Shown: in pieces, positions 9,207 through 17,803 of the stretch
Layout: the number at the start of each line of letters is the position of its first letter
How positions within the stretch are numbered: position 1 is the first letter of the stretch
Assembly: GCA_902826685.1 (NCBI GenBank)
Contig: CADEFT010000023.1
Span: 1 to 64,000, forward strand
From: an uncultured Acidobacteriota bacterium
GTDB taxonomy: Bacteria; Acidobacteriota; Terriglobia; Bryobacterales; Bryobacteraceae
DNA length: 64,000 nt
Reading direction: 5' to 3'
Notes under the pieces: model-generated
The model's input: only the letters and a program-made list of their open reading frames with translations
Told to the model about the DNA's origin: nothing
The model's database searches: none
Position numbers and translations under genes: made by a program

Positions 9207-9435
9207 GGATTTCCTGCGCGAACTGAACGACTACCTCGACTCGACCACCGACGTCGAGCTGCGCAAGCAACTGGAGCACCACGTCAATGAGTGCCCCAAC
9301 TGCTGGGTGATCTTCGACACGAGTAAGAAGACCATCAACGTTTACCAGGGCATGGAACCGAAGGCGATCCCGCAGCCGGTGCATGACCGCTTGATGGCCG
9401 CGCTTGAGCGCCGTATGGCGTCGAAGAGTGGCTGA
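9193..9435 (+). CDS. Zinc-finger anti-sigma factor (zf-HC2 type)
   Basis: 80 aa, TTG start inside the end of the sigma gene, preceded by AGGGGG. The H-x3-C-x2-C motif is clear (HHVNECPNCW at about 30-39), with an extra Cys at position 4, as in zinc-binding anti-sigma ZAS domains. There is no membrane segment, so it would be a soluble cytoplasmic anti-sigma holding the co-translated ECF factor, possibly redox-released. Overlap with the sigma frame and the shared strand support co-expression. Confidence 0.85.
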   Translation: MLTCKDFLRELNDYLDSTTDVELRKQLEHHVNECPNCWVIFDTSKKTINVYQGMEPKAIPQPVHDRLMAALERRMASKSG

Positions 9436-9458
9436 GGGTGGCGTTTGCCCATGTGCTC

Positions 9459-10262
9459 TCAAGCCTGGAATATGCTTCGAAGCACTAAATAAAGGCCTGA
9501 ATCTGAAAGTTCGAAATATTGATCCAGCTGAAATTTTTCGGGTAATTCTCCAATGGGACCGCGCTTATTCCGGATGAGATCCAGGTCTCTCAGATGGCGC
9601 AGTTCCTTTAGCAGGGAGCCTGCGCGCTCGTAGGTTAAACTTGGCTGCCGCTTCAAGTTCATGAGATGAAGCATCTCGCCCGGCGAGATGTTCGGAGATT
9701 GCCTCGCGGATAGTAGCTCGACCTTGTGAAGAATCGCATCGAGCACTTCGCGATTCGACCGTGTGACGGTTCCTGCCGTGTTCGTGCTGGTCAGCGCCGC
9801 CAATGTTCGAGCGAAGTCGATCCACCACCTGCCATACGACTTCTCCAGTCGCTGATCGCTCAGTGGTGGTGTGCGAATTTCATTGATAGCTTTGATCAGC
9901 CGCCGCGTTCCATCCTCAGTAGCTGTCACATGCTGAAAGTGAGACAGGGGCGAATGGTCGGCAACGGCCGGAAGCTGGTCGATGTGGTACGGCACCAGGC
10001 GCTTTGATCCCAGTTGCTTGGCGATTGCGCCAGCTTCGAAAAGCAACCAGGGAGCATCAAAATTCTCTTGCGTGAGGCAAATAATCCCGAACTTGGAACG
10101 CTCGATCTCGTCATTCAGCCGCCCTGCCCATGATTCCCCTGGCTTGATGTCCTCGGATAGGAAGACTTCTATGCCATCGGTGAACAGGTCCTCCAGTAGT
10201 GACTTGAGCCCTAAGCTAACACGCCTGCTACGCTCGCCGGACCAACTGATGAAGATGCGCAT
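9459..10262 (-). CDS. Stand-alone TIR-domain protein, probably laterally acquired
   Basis: 267 aa. Residues 1-140 form a TIR-like domain: MRIFISWSG at strand A, EVFLSEDIKPGESW in the BB-loop region, and APWLLFEAGAIAKQL, where Glu76 is at the position of the catalytic glutamate of NADase TIRs. The C-terminal 110 residues (after about 155) are helical and unidentified; they could be a sensing or oligomerising module. Base composition is visibly lower in GC than the flanking genes, which suggests transfer. It is convergent with the anti-sigma gene and divergent from the lactonase gene, so it is probably monocistronic. Bacterial TIR proteins of this kind often act in anti-phage defence by NAD+ depletion. 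That role is inference here, since no partner gene is adjacent. Confidence 0.85.
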   Translation of the reverse strand: MRIFISWSGERSRRVSLGLKSLLEDLFTDGIEVFLSEDIKPGESWAGRLNDEIERSKFGIICLTQENFDAPWLLFEAGAIAKQLGSKRLVPYHIDQLPAVADHSPLSHFQHVTATEDGTRRLIKAINEIRTPPLSDQRLEKSYGRWWIDFARTLAALTSTNTAGTVTRSNREVLDAILHKVELLSARQSPNISPGEMLHLMNLKRQPSLTYERAGSLLKELRHLRDLDLIRNKRGPIGELPEKFQLDQYFELSDSGLYLVLRSIFQA

Positions 10263-10348
10263 CGACTTCGTATTCTAGTGCAGAATGCTCCAGTAGCCTC
10301 CAGCTACCCCTTGCGCATCCAACCCCAAGTGCGTTGTCATAGGTGACG

Positions 10349-11482
10349 ATGCGCCTCACCCGACGTTCCCTCCTCGCCATGGCCGGCACGCTGCCGCTGG
10401 CCGCCCAGAAAAGCGGCAACTACCTGGTCTACTTCGGTACCTACACCCGCAAGGCTTCCAAAGGAATCTACGTCAGCCGCTTCAACGCCAGAGACGGCTC
10501 GCTGAGCGAACCGGAACTCGCCGCCGAAATCGGCAATCCCTCCTTCGTTGCCATCCACCCTGGCGGAAAAAATCTCTACGCGGTCAGCGAACTCGATGGC
10601 GGCGGCGGAGCGGTCACCGCGTTTTCCATCGATTCCAAGAGCGGGAAGCTGGCGCAACTGAATCGCGTCTCGTCGAAAGGCGGCGGCCCCTGCCACCTCA
10701 ATGTCGATCGCACCGGCAAGGCGCTGATTGTGGTGAACTACGGCACAGGCTCCACGGCCGCCATCGCCGTGAAGGCCGATGGCAGCATGGTTGAATCGGC
10801 CTCTTTCGTCCAACACAAAGGCTCCAGCGTGAACCCGCAGCGGCAGGAAGGTCCCCACGCGCATTCGGTGAACATTTCGGCCGATAATCGCTTCGCGGTG
10901 GTCGCCGACCTCGGCCTTGATCGCGTGCTGGTGTACAAGTTCGATGCCGCCAACGCCACCATCGCACCGAACGACCCGCCGTTCACCGCCGTGAAGGCGG
11001 GCTCCGGTCCGCGCCATTTCACGTTCCACCCCAAGGGCAGGTACGCCTACGTCATCAATGAGATCGCCTGCACCGTGACGGCCTTCCAATACGATGCCGC
11101 CGGCGGCCGGCTCACCGAGATCGAAACCGTATCCACGCTGCCCGCCGGTGTGGCTGTGGCCAAGGGATACTCCACCGCCGAAGTGCGGGCGCATCCCGGC
11201 GGCAAGTTTCTCTACGGATCGAATCGCGGACACAACACCATCGCGGTTTTCCAGATCGATCAGAAGACGGGCAAGCTCACACTGGTTGAGAACGCTTCCA
11301 CCCAAGGCGAGATTCCGCGCAATTTCAATCTCGATCCCACCGGCAAGTGGCTTCTGGCGGCCAATCAGAACTCCGATAGCGTCGTCGAATTTTCCGTCGA
11401 TCAGGCCAGCGGAAAACTCACGCCCTCGGGTAAGAAACTGACCGTCGGCACGCCCGTCTGCATCCGCTTCGTGGCGGTGTAA
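10349..11482 (+). CDS. Lactonase-family seven-bladed beta-propeller, exported
   Basis: 377 aa from the ATG at 10349; a GTG at 10343 is an alternative. The N-terminus MRLTRRSLLAMAGTLPLAAQ is a signal with a twin-arginine-like RR, so the product probably leaves the cytoplasm. The body matches the YbhE/6-phosphogluconolactonase-like propeller family: YFGTYTRKASKGIYV, NPSFVAIHPGGKNLYAVSE, GPHAHSVN, GPRHFTFHPKGRYAYVINE, SNRGHNTIAVF and GEIPRNFNLDPTGKWL. Family members hydrolyse sugar lactones or similar. An exported copy may work on extracytoplasmic aldonolactones (inference). It stands alone, divergent from the TIR gene. Confidence 0.88.
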   Translation: MRLTRRSLLAMAGTLPLAAQKSGNYLVYFGTYTRKASKGIYVSRFNARDGSLSEPELAAEIGNPSFVAIHPGGKNLYAVSELDGGGGAVTAFSIDSKSGKLAQLNRVSSKGGGPCHLNVDRTGKALIVVNYGTGSTAAIAVKADGSMVESASFVQHKGSSVNPQRQEGPHAHSVNISADNRFAVVADLGLDRVLVYKFDAANATIAPNDPPFTAVKAGSGPRHFTFHPKGRYAYVINEIACTVTAFQYDAAGGRLTEIETVSTLPAGVAVAKGYSTAEVRAHPGGKFLYGSNRGHNTIAVFQIDQKTGKLTLVENASTQGEIPRNFNLDPTGKWLLAANQNSDSVVEFSVDQASGKLTPSGKKLTVGTPVCIRFVAV

Positions 11483-11578
11483 TCCGGGCGCTTCTACTGT
11501 CCTTTCAGGCCGCTAATACTCCCGCCACGGGATACCCGCCGTCGGCCCTCCGCTCTACTCTGGAGCGAAGGAGAAACC

Positions 11579-12808
11579 ATGGCCGACTTCTACCAAACCG
11601 GAGTTGTCCCCACGCTTCACCGGCTCAAACCGAACCATGTGGAGCGCCTGGAAGCCGACCTCGAAAAATTCTCGCGCACGCGCCCAATCGGCCTCGTCCT
11701 GCCGGCGCTCTATACAGAATTTGAATCGCTCGCCATGCAGCGTATCGTGGCCGAGCTCAAGCAGGTGCGATACCTGCAGCGCATCGTCGTCGCCGTGGGC
11801 CGCGCCACCCAGGAACAGGCCATGCGCGCGGCCCGCTTTTTCGAAGGCTTCTATACCCCGGTCACCATTCTGTGGATCGAAAGCCCGCGCGTTCAGAACC
11901 TCATTCGCACGCTGGACGAGAAAGGATTATCGGCCGGCCAGGACGGCAAGGGCCGCACCTGCTGGCTCTCCTATGGCCTGCTGCTCGCGCTTGGCGATTG
12001 CGACATCATCGCCCTGCACGATTGCGACATCGTCAATTATGAGCGCCAGTTGCTCGCGCGCCTGTGCTATCCGGTGGCGCATCCCAATCTCGGGTTCGAA
12101 TTCTGCAAAGGCTACTACGCCCGCGTAACCGACCGCATGCATGGCCGCGTGACCCGGCTGTTCATGTCGCCCCTGGTGCGCTCGCTCGAAGGAATGGTGC
12201 AGGGCGCCGGATTGCTCAAGTTCCTCGATAGCTTCCGCTATCCGCTGGCGGGCGAGTTCGCCATGAATATCAACCTGGCGCGCGTCAACCGCATCCCGAG
12301 CGACTGGGGTCTCGAAGTGGGTGTGCTGGCCGAAGTCTTCCGCAACTGCGCGGTGTCGCAAACCTGCCAGGTCGATCTCGCCGATAACTATGAGCACAAA
12401 CACCAGGTGCTCTCGCAGGACGATCCCAATAAGGGTCTCAGCCGCATGACCAACGATATCGCGAAGTCGCTGTTCAGCAACCTTGCCGCCGAAGGAATCA
12501 CCTTCACCGCCGATCAGTTCCGCAGCCTCGAAGTCCGCTACGTGCGCCTGGCGCAGGACACCATTTCCCGCTATTACGCCGATGCCGTGCTCAACGGGCT
12601 CAAGTTCGATCGCCATGCCGAAGAAGTGGCCGTCAGCACTTTCGCCAAGAGCCTGCGCACGGCGGCGAGCCAGTTCCTTGAAGATCCGCTCGGCCTGCCG
12701 TTGATTCCCAACTGGAACCGCGTGGCCGCCGCCATCCCAGAGTTCTACGAAATGATGCTCGACGCCGTCGAACGCGACCGCAAGGAAGTCTTGGAGAAAG
12801 CCGCGTGA
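11579..12808 (+). CDS. GT81-like glucosyl-3-phosphoglycerate synthase-type glycosyltransferase
   Basis: 409 aa, behind GAAGGAGAAACC. The family assignment rests on the order of GpgS-like blocks: RPIGLVLPALYTEFES, DGKGRTCWLSYGLLLA, ALHDCDIVNYERQLLARL, EFCKGYYARV, YPLAGEFAMN and DWGLEVGVLAEVF, with a late NYEHKHQ. These mirror the GKGEAL, D-x-D, KSFY, PLSGEYA and GVEIGLL blocks of mycobacterial GpgS as I remember it. Such enzymes transfer glucose from NDP-glucose to 3-phosphoglycerate. The stop overlaps the start of a second glycosyltransferase by 4 nt, and a matching HAD phosphatase lies 2 kb away. I infer a glucosylglycerate-type osmolyte pathway. Donor sugar cannot be read from sequence. Confidence 0.8.
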   Translation: MADFYQTGVVPTLHRLKPNHVERLEADLEKFSRTRPIGLVLPALYTEFESLAMQRIVAELKQVRYLQRIVVAVGRATQEQAMRAARFFEGFYTPVTILWIESPRVQNLIRTLDEKGLSAGQDGKGRTCWLSYGLLLALGDCDIIALHDCDIVNYERQLLARLCYPVAHPNLGFEFCKGYYARVTDRMHGRVTRLFMSPLVRSLEGMVQGAGLLKFLDSFRYPLAGEFAMNINLARVNRIPSDWGLEVGVLAEVFRNCAVSQTCQVDLADNYEHKHQVLSQDDPNKGLSRMTNDIAKSLFSNLAAEGITFTADQFRSLEVRYVRLAQDTISRYYADAVLNGLKFDRHAEEVAVSTFAKSLRTAASQFLEDPLGLPLIPNWNRVAAAIPEFYEMMLDAVERDRKEVLEKAA

Positions 12809-14097
12809 CGGCGGCCATGCCGGCCGAAGCCCAGCGCGCGGTCGAAACCATCGGCGGCGCGGACCTGGTCGTCGGGATTCCCAGTTTCAACAACGGGCGC
12901 ACCATCGGCCGCGTCGCCACCGCCGTCAGCGCGGGCCTGGCGAAATATTTCCCCCAGCTCCGGGCCGTCGTCGTCAATTCCGACGGCGGCTCGGGCGACG
13001 GCACGCAGCAGGCGGTCATGCAGGCGCATCATGAAGACGCGAGCCTGCTGCTGCTCGAAACACCGCTTTCCGCCACGCATCTGCTCTCGTTTCCTTACCA
13101 CGGCGTGCCGGGCAAAGGCAGCGCGTTCCGCATGATCTTCGAGATGGCGCACCGGCTTGGCGCCAAAGCCTGCGCCGTCGTCGATTCCGACCTGCGCTCC
13201 ATCACGCCCGAATGGATCGACCTGTTGATCCGCCCCATCGTGGTCGGCGGCTACGATTTCGTGGCGCCCAGCTACCAGCGCCATAAGTACGACGGCACCA
13301 TCACCAACAGCATCGTGTACCCGATGACGCGCATGCTCTACGGCCATCGCGTGCGCCAGCCCATCGGCGGTGAATTCGGAATCTCCGGCCGCCTGGTGGA
13401 GCGCTACCTCCGGCACACGGAATGGGAAACCGACATCGCCCGCTTCGGCATCGACATCTGGCTCACTACCGTGGCGCTCGCCGAAGGCTATCGCGTTTGT
13501 CAAAGCTATCTGGGCGCGAAACTTCACGACGCCAAGGATCCTGCTTCCGATCTCAGCTCCATGCTCGAACAGGTGGTGGGCTCCGTGTTCACGCTGATGC
13601 GCGATTACGAAGATCGCTGGCAGGCCATCGAAGGCAGCCGTCCCATTGAGACCTTCGGATTCCGCTTCGACGTCGGTCTCGATCCGGTGCCGGTCAATGT
13701 CGCGCGCATGATCGGCGTGTTCGAGCGCGGGTTCCGCGACCTGGAGGAGATCTGGAAGCTTGTCCTGCGCCAGGAGACCTACGCGGGCATCCGGACCTTG
13801 GCGGAAAGTGCGTCTTCGGGCGGCGTCTTTCACCTGCCCGACGATCTCTGGGTGCGTACCGTTTTCGACTTTGCCTGCGCCTTTCAACAGCCGCCGGTGG
13901 CGCGCGGTGTGCTGCTGCGCTCGCTCACTCCTCTCTATATCGCGCGCGTCGCTTCCTTCGTCGTCGAAACCGAATACATGGTGGCTGACGAAGTGGAGCA
14001 GCGGATCGAACTGCTCTGCCGCGCGTTTGAACGAAATAAACCCTTGCTTGCCGCCCAATGGCGCGGCGAACCGGTGAAGGAGGTCGCTCATGCCTAA
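12805..14097 (+). CDS. Second glycosyltransferase, mannosylglycerate-synthase-like
   Basis: 430 aa, GTG start inside the stop of the upstream GT81-like gene. The fold is GT-A: LVVGIPSFNNGRTIG at the nucleotide site, VPGKGSAFRMIFEMA, AVVDSDLRSITPEWIDLL as the D-x-D segment, RQPIGGEFGISG, and FGIDIWLTTVALAEGY followed by GAKLHDAKDP. This order (GKG, DSD, QP-GGE, W/FGID, KxH) resembles mannosylglycerate synthase of the GT78/GT2 type and the enzymes that extend glucosylglycerate. Two adjacent enzymes of this kind suggest a disaccharide-glycerate product such as mannosylglucosylglycerate, as in Petrotoga. That is inference and needs assay. It overlaps the downstream membrane gene by 8 nt. Confidence 0.75.
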   Translation: MTAAMPAEAQRAVETIGGADLVVGIPSFNNGRTIGRVATAVSAGLAKYFPQLRAVVVNSDGGSGDGTQQAVMQAHHEDASLLLLETPLSATHLLSFPYHGVPGKGSAFRMIFEMAHRLGAKACAVVDSDLRSITPEWIDLLIRPIVVGGYDFVAPSYQRHKYDGTITNSIVYPMTRMLYGHRVRQPIGGEFGISGRLVERYLRHTEWETDIARFGIDIWLTTVALAEGYRVCQSYLGAKLHDAKDPASDLSSMLEQVVGSVFTLMRDYEDRWQAIEGSRPIETFGFRFDVGLDPVPVNVARMIGVFERGFRDLEEIWKLVLRQETYAGIRTLAESASSGGVFHLPDDLWVRTVFDFACAFQQPPVARGVLLRSLTPLYIARVASFVVETEYMVADEVEQRIELLCRAFERNKPLLAAQWRGEPVKEVAHA

Positions 14098-14794
14098 CGG
14101 ATTCGGACAGATTTTTCAAGGAGTGCTCGACAGGCTTCACAATCAGGCCACCACGGTGCTGCCGGGTCTGCTGGCCGCCGCCATCATAGTGCTGACGTCT
14201 TTCCTCATCGCCCTGGCGGCGCGCGCTCTGCTCTATCGCATCTTCAAAGGCCTCGCCATCGACCGGTTTCTGCGCCGCTCGGGCGTGGCCTACATCATGG
14301 ACAAGCAGGGCAGCTTCCGCGCCACGCGGCTGGTCGCCGAAGGCGCCTACGCGGCGATCCTCATTACCGGCTTCCTCACCGGACTCAGCGCCTTCAACAG
14401 CCAACTCGCCGATCACATTATTCAAGGCTTCGTTCTGCTCATGCCGAAGCTGGTGGTGGCGGCCCTCATCATCGTGGGCGGCGTTTGGGCCAGCCAATAC
14501 TTTGGCCGCGGATTGCTCGTGTGGGCCGTGAACGAAGGGCTGCCCGCGCCGCGCCGGCTCGCCGCCATCTGCCGCGTCATGATCGTGTTCATCTCCATCG
14601 TTGTCGCCGCCGACCAGATGGATTTCGCCCCCCGCGTCTTCCTCGCCGCCTTCATCATCCTGATCGGCGGATTCGTTCTGTTGTCCGCCATTGCCCTGGG
14701 CTCGACCGCCTCGGCTGAATTCAAGCGGTTCTTCCAGGGCGCCGGCCACGAGCCCGAACGCATCGCCGAAAAGTCGCTCTGGAATCAGCTATGA
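14090..14794 (+). CDS. Mechanosensitive-channel-like conserved TM-helix protein
   Basis: 234 aa with four to five hydrophobic segments near 23-50, 90-110, 125-148, 163-180 and 183-203. Repeated elements of the conserved TM-helix family (PF05552-like) are visible, for example LPGLLAAAIIVLTSFLIALAARALL and MPKLVVAALIIVGGVWASQ split across the protein. There is no MscS beta domain, so channel activity is uncertain. The start overlaps the glycosyltransferase gene by 8 nt, so it is in the same transcript as the two osmolyte glycosyltransferases. A role in osmotic release or uptake is a reasonable inference. It ends in a 6-bp overlap with the convergent HAD phosphatase gene. Confidence 0.72.
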   Translation: MPNGFGQIFQGVLDRLHNQATTVLPGLLAAAIIVLTSFLIALAARALLYRIFKGLAIDRFLRRSGVAYIMDKQGSFRATRLVAEGAYAAILITGFLTGLSAFNSQLADHIIQGFVLLMPKLVVAALIIVGGVWASQYFGRGLLVWAVNEGLPAPRRLAAICRVMIVFISIVVAADQMDFAPRVFLAAFIILIGGFVLLSAIALGSTASAEFKRFFQGAGHEPERIAEKSLWNQL

Positions 14795-15493
14795 CAACAG
14801 GTCGAGCACAAACCGGTTCCACCCGGCCGGCCCTTCCTGGCTGAAATGCGGACGGTCCACCACCTTCAGAAACTCGATGTCGTTGGGCGCGTCGCCGAGC
14901 CCCGCGCTTGTCACCTCCCCGTGCAGCCCGCGGTAGTGATCGAGCAGCGCCCGCACCGCAACGGCCTTGTCGTTGTTCCCATGAATGTGGTGGAACCGCC
15001 CGCCCTCGGTGTGCCGCAAGCCCGCCTGGGCGATGGCGTCCAGCAGCGCGGCGCGGCTGCCGCTCTCGATGAGGAATGGTTCGTCGTACTCCCTTCCGGC
15101 CGCCAGGGCGGCCTCCTCCGCAGACAGCCCCGTGACGGCCGCGATCTCGCGCACATCCATTTGGTGGAACCCGCGCACGCGGCACCCGCTCCTCCGCGCG
15201 GCCTCGCGCAACGCCTCGCACAGCCGCGAATACGAAGTACCCCAAACCATCGGTTCCGAGCCGGGGATGACGGCCGCTCCGCCGTTCTCCACCACGTAAG
15301 GATCGGTATTGTGAAGCGCCCGGCGCCATTGCTCCACTTCCCGCCGCGTCTTGCTGGTAACGATGATCAACGGTACGCTCAACTTCGCGATTCGTTCCAG
15401 CGCGGGCCGCGCCGCCTCCCAACTGTAGGACTCTTTATCGAGCAGCGTTCCATCCAGGTCGGTGAAAATGATCGTCATTCGTAAATCCAGCAT
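14789..15493 (-). CDS. HAD-IIB phosphatase, mannosyl/glucosyl-3-phosphoglycerate phosphatase type
   Basis: 234 aa from the ATG at 15493, preceded by GGGAGG four bases upstream; the in-frame ATG at 15478 is an alternative. HAD motifs are intact: FTDLDGTLLD (motif I), VTSKTR (motif II), the lysine in GNNDKAVAVRALL, and GLGDAPNDIEFL (motif IV). The type IIB cap and the HGNNDKA block fit the MpgP/YedP family, which removes phosphate from mannosyl- or glucosyl-3-phosphoglycerate. Convergent placement against the glycosyltransferase operon supports a shared pathway: synthase, extension, then dephosphorylation to the free osmolyte. The open frame continues upstream of 15493, but into the promoter region of the kinase gene. 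Confidence 0.85.
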   Translation of the reverse strand: MLDLRMTIIFTDLDGTLLDKESYSWEAARPALERIAKLSVPLIIVTSKTRREVEQWRRALHNTDPYVVENGGAAVIPGSEPMVWGTSYSRLCEALREAARRSGCRVRGFHQMDVREIAAVTGLSAEEAALAAGREYDEPFLIESGSRAALLDAIAQAGLRHTEGGRFHHIHGNNDKAVAVRALLDHYRGLHGEVTSAGLGDAPNDIEFLKVVDRPHFSQEGPAGWNRFVLDLLS

Positions 15494-15554
15494 CGTGCCT
15501 CCCGAAGAACCCTCGCATCCCCAAATCGCACCAGAAACGCGAAACAATGGCAGT

Positions 15555-16922
15555 ATGGTGCCTCGCCTGTCCTGGGTCATGTTGTTGGGATTCGGCGCGC
15601 TCATCGCTCTGGCCGGATTGCTCGGCTTCAGCGCCATTCATCGCGGCGGCAGGCTGTATGAAGAAACGCTGGCCACGCATAATACCTATCTGCAGACCGA
15701 ATCGCTGCTGCGCGGCATTACGGCGGATTTGCATATATCCGGGGTGCACATCCGCGACTATCTGCTCGATCCTTCCGGCATCGCGGCGGGACTCTACCGC
15801 GAACAGCTTCTGAACGTACGCCATTCCATCGACGCTCGCCTGGACCGCGTCGAGCATGAACTCGACAGCGAGTCCGCCGCCGCGCTGGGCGACCTCAAGC
15901 GCGAAGTGGAGGCTTACTGGGACAGCCTGGAACCGGTTTTCGACTGGACGCCACAGCAGCGGCTGACTTATTCCCATGCTTTTCTGCGCAACCACGTCCT
16001 GCCCAGGCGCATCGCCGTGCTCAATCTGGCCGAACAGGTGGGCGCGGTGCATGCCATTAATCTGCGGCGCGAGCAGGAGCGGCTTCGCGAAAGCCGGCGC
16101 GAATTCCGCCGCGTCTTTACGCGCCTCACCATCGGCGCCATGGCGCTCGGCCTGGCCGTTACCATCGTCACGATGTACCGCGTCTTCGCGCTCGAAAGGA
16201 AAAACCAGCGCGAGATGCGGCGCGCCGAATCGGCCGAGGATGAACTGCGCCGCCTCTCCCAGCGGCTGGTCAAGGCGCAGGAGCAGGAGCGCAAGGAGCT
16301 TTCCCGCGAGTTGCATGACGAAATCGGCCAATTGCTGACCGGCATGCGCATGGAGCTCAACAGCCTGGGCGCGTTGCGTACCGCCCCTCGCGAGCGCTTC
16401 GAGCAGCGCATGAGCGAGACGCGCGATCTGATCGAACAGACCATCCGCACCGTTCGCGACCTGGCCATGGGCCTGCGTCCCTCGATGCTCGACGACATCG
16501 GTCTCGGCCCCGCGCTCGAATGGCTCGGACGCGATTTCTCGCGCCGCTCGGGCATCCCCGCCGAAGTGCGCCTCGACGGCTCCCTGGACGGTCTGCCGGA
16601 AGAGTATCGCACCTGTGTGTTCCGCGTCGTGCAGGAAGCGGTGACCAATTGCGCCCGCCACGCCCAGGCGCGCCACGTGCGCATCCTGGTGCATGGATCG
16701 GAAGATCGCGTCGCAGTCAGCGTGCAGGACGACGGCTTGGGCCTTCCCGCGGGCGGCCCCACGCATCGCGGCCTTGGATTGCTCGGCATCGAAGAACGCG
16801 CGCGCGAACTCGGTGGAACTTTCCACATCTCGTCCCAGCCCGGCCGTGGCACGATGCTTTCGGTAGAATTACCAGTTTCCCCTGCGTTGCATGGAGCCAG
16901 TGAAAGTACTTATCGCGGATGA
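15555..16922 (+). CDS. NarL-system sensor histidine kinase (HisKA_3)
   Basis: 455 aa from the ATG at 15555; in-frame codons back to 15462 are open, so the start is uncertain. TM1 lies near residues 6-26 (VMLLGFGALIALAGLL) and TM2 near 190-210 (LTIGAMALGLAVTIV). Between them is an extracytoplasmic sensor of about 160 residues with no recognised domain. The phosphoacceptor box is ERKELSRELHDEIGQLL (His at about residue 252), and the ATPase has VVQEAVTNCARHA, DDGLGL and GLGLLGIEERARELGG. The response regulator overlaps the 3' end by 32 nt. The signal sensed is unknown. The gene is divergent from the osmolyte phosphatase, only 61 nt away, so it may regulate that locus (inference). Confidence 0.9.
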   Translation: MVPRLSWVMLLGFGALIALAGLLGFSAIHRGGRLYEETLATHNTYLQTESLLRGITADLHISGVHIRDYLLDPSGIAAGLYREQLLNVRHSIDARLDRVEHELDSESAAALGDLKREVEAYWDSLEPVFDWTPQQRLTYSHAFLRNHVLPRRIAVLNLAEQVGAVHAINLRREQERLRESRREFRRVFTRLTIGAMALGLAVTIVTMYRVFALERKNQREMRRAESAEDELRRLSQRLVKAQEQERKELSRELHDEIGQLLTGMRMELNSLGALRTAPRERFEQRMSETRDLIEQTIRTVRDLAMGLRPSMLDDIGLGPALEWLGRDFSRRSGIPAEVRLDGSLDGLPEEYRTCVFRVVQEAVTNCARHAQARHVRILVHGSEDRVAVSVQDDGLGLPAGGPTHRGLGLLGIEERARELGGTFHISSQPGRGTMLSVELPVSPALHGASESTYRG

Positions 16923-17541
16923 CCACGGCGTGGTGCGCCGGGGCCTGCGCCTGCAGTTGGAGCAGGAGCCGTCCTTCGCCGTCGCCGGGGAAGCTTCCGA
17001 CGGGCGCGAAGCCGTGCGCCTGGCCGAGGAGTTGAAGCCCGACGTCGTCATCATGGATATCGCCATGCCGAACCTCAACGGCATCGATGCCGCCGGGCAG
17101 ATTTTGAAGAAGAACCCGCGCTGCGGCGTGATCATCCTCAGCATGCACTCCGACGAGTCTTACCTGGTGCGCGCCCTGTCGGCGGGCGCCAAGGGATACC
17201 TGCTCAAGGACACCGCCGACGTCTACCTGGTCCACGCCGTTCGCGCGGTTTCCTCCGGCAAGCCGTTCTTCAGTCCGGAAATCGCGCAGACTCTGCTCGA
17301 CGATTACATGGTCACCCTCAAGCAGCGCGGGCTCGAAGATTCCTACGAATTGCTCACCGATCGCGAAAAGGAAGTGCTGCAACTGCTCGCTTCCGGAAAG
17401 AGCAATAAGGATGTGGCGGCGGTGCTCGGACTCAGCCCTTACACGGTGGAAACGCATCGCAACCACCTCATGCAAAAATTGAACCTGCATAGTGCCACCG
17501 ATATCGTGCTCTACGCGGTGCGCAAGAAACTAATCAGCTAA
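16891..17541 (+). CDS. LuxR/NarL-family response regulator
   Basis: 216 aa. The receiver domain has the acidic pair in LIADDHGVVRRGL, the phosphoacceptor Asp in DVVIMDIAMPNLNG (about 55) and the conserved Lys in GYLLKDT. The C-terminal LuxR helix-turn-helix is at about 150-210: LTDREKEVLQLLASG, SNKDVAAVLGLSPYTVETHR and NHLMQKLNLHSATDIVLYA. It overlaps the sensor kinase by 32 nt and is clearly its partner. Confidence 0.95.
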   Translation: MEPVKVLIADDHGVVRRGLRLQLEQEPSFAVAGEASDGREAVRLAEELKPDVVIMDIAMPNLNGIDAAGQILKKNPRCGVIILSMHSDESYLVRALSAGAKGYLLKDTADVYLVHAVRAVSSGKPFFSPEIAQTLLDDYMVTLKQRGLEDSYELLTDREKEVLQLLASGKSNKDVAAVLGLSPYTVETHRNHLMQKLNLHSATDIVLYAVRKKLIS

Positions 17542-17796
17542 TGCTCAATTTCCAGTTACTCGCGTTCTTAAATCGGCCTACCGCGCCCTCATGGCCGGAG
17601 GCAGTTCGGGCTTTGAGGCCGTATTAGCGGAGGCCGTTCCGAAGACGGCAAATACGGCAGACTCGAAGCACACGGCTTCTACTGGACCGCATCCGAGAGC
17701 CCCTACTACAACTTCGGTAAGGGCGGGCAGGCGCTCCATCGCCAGGCGGAAGGCGGCAAGGAATGGGCCTTCGCCGTTCGCTGCGTCAGGCCGTAA
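17542..17796 (+). pseudogene. Frameshifted C-terminal remnant of a FISUMP-type protein
   Basis: After the response regulator, frame 2 reads AYRALMAGGSSGFEAVLA. Near 17627-17631 the sense shifts to frame 1 and continues GGRSEDGKYGRLEAHGFYWT, then ASESPYYNFGKGGQ, and ends EWAFAVRCVRP at a TAA at 17794. This is the C-terminal pattern of Fib_succ_major (FISUMP) or related DUF1566 domains (gG.R, G-yWs-s, sVRCv). A single missing G in gcggaggc explains the shift. No start or 5' part is present between the response regulator and this fragment, so it is a 5'-truncated and frameshifted relic. Confidence 0.65.
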
Positions 17797-17803
17797 TCAT
17801 CAG

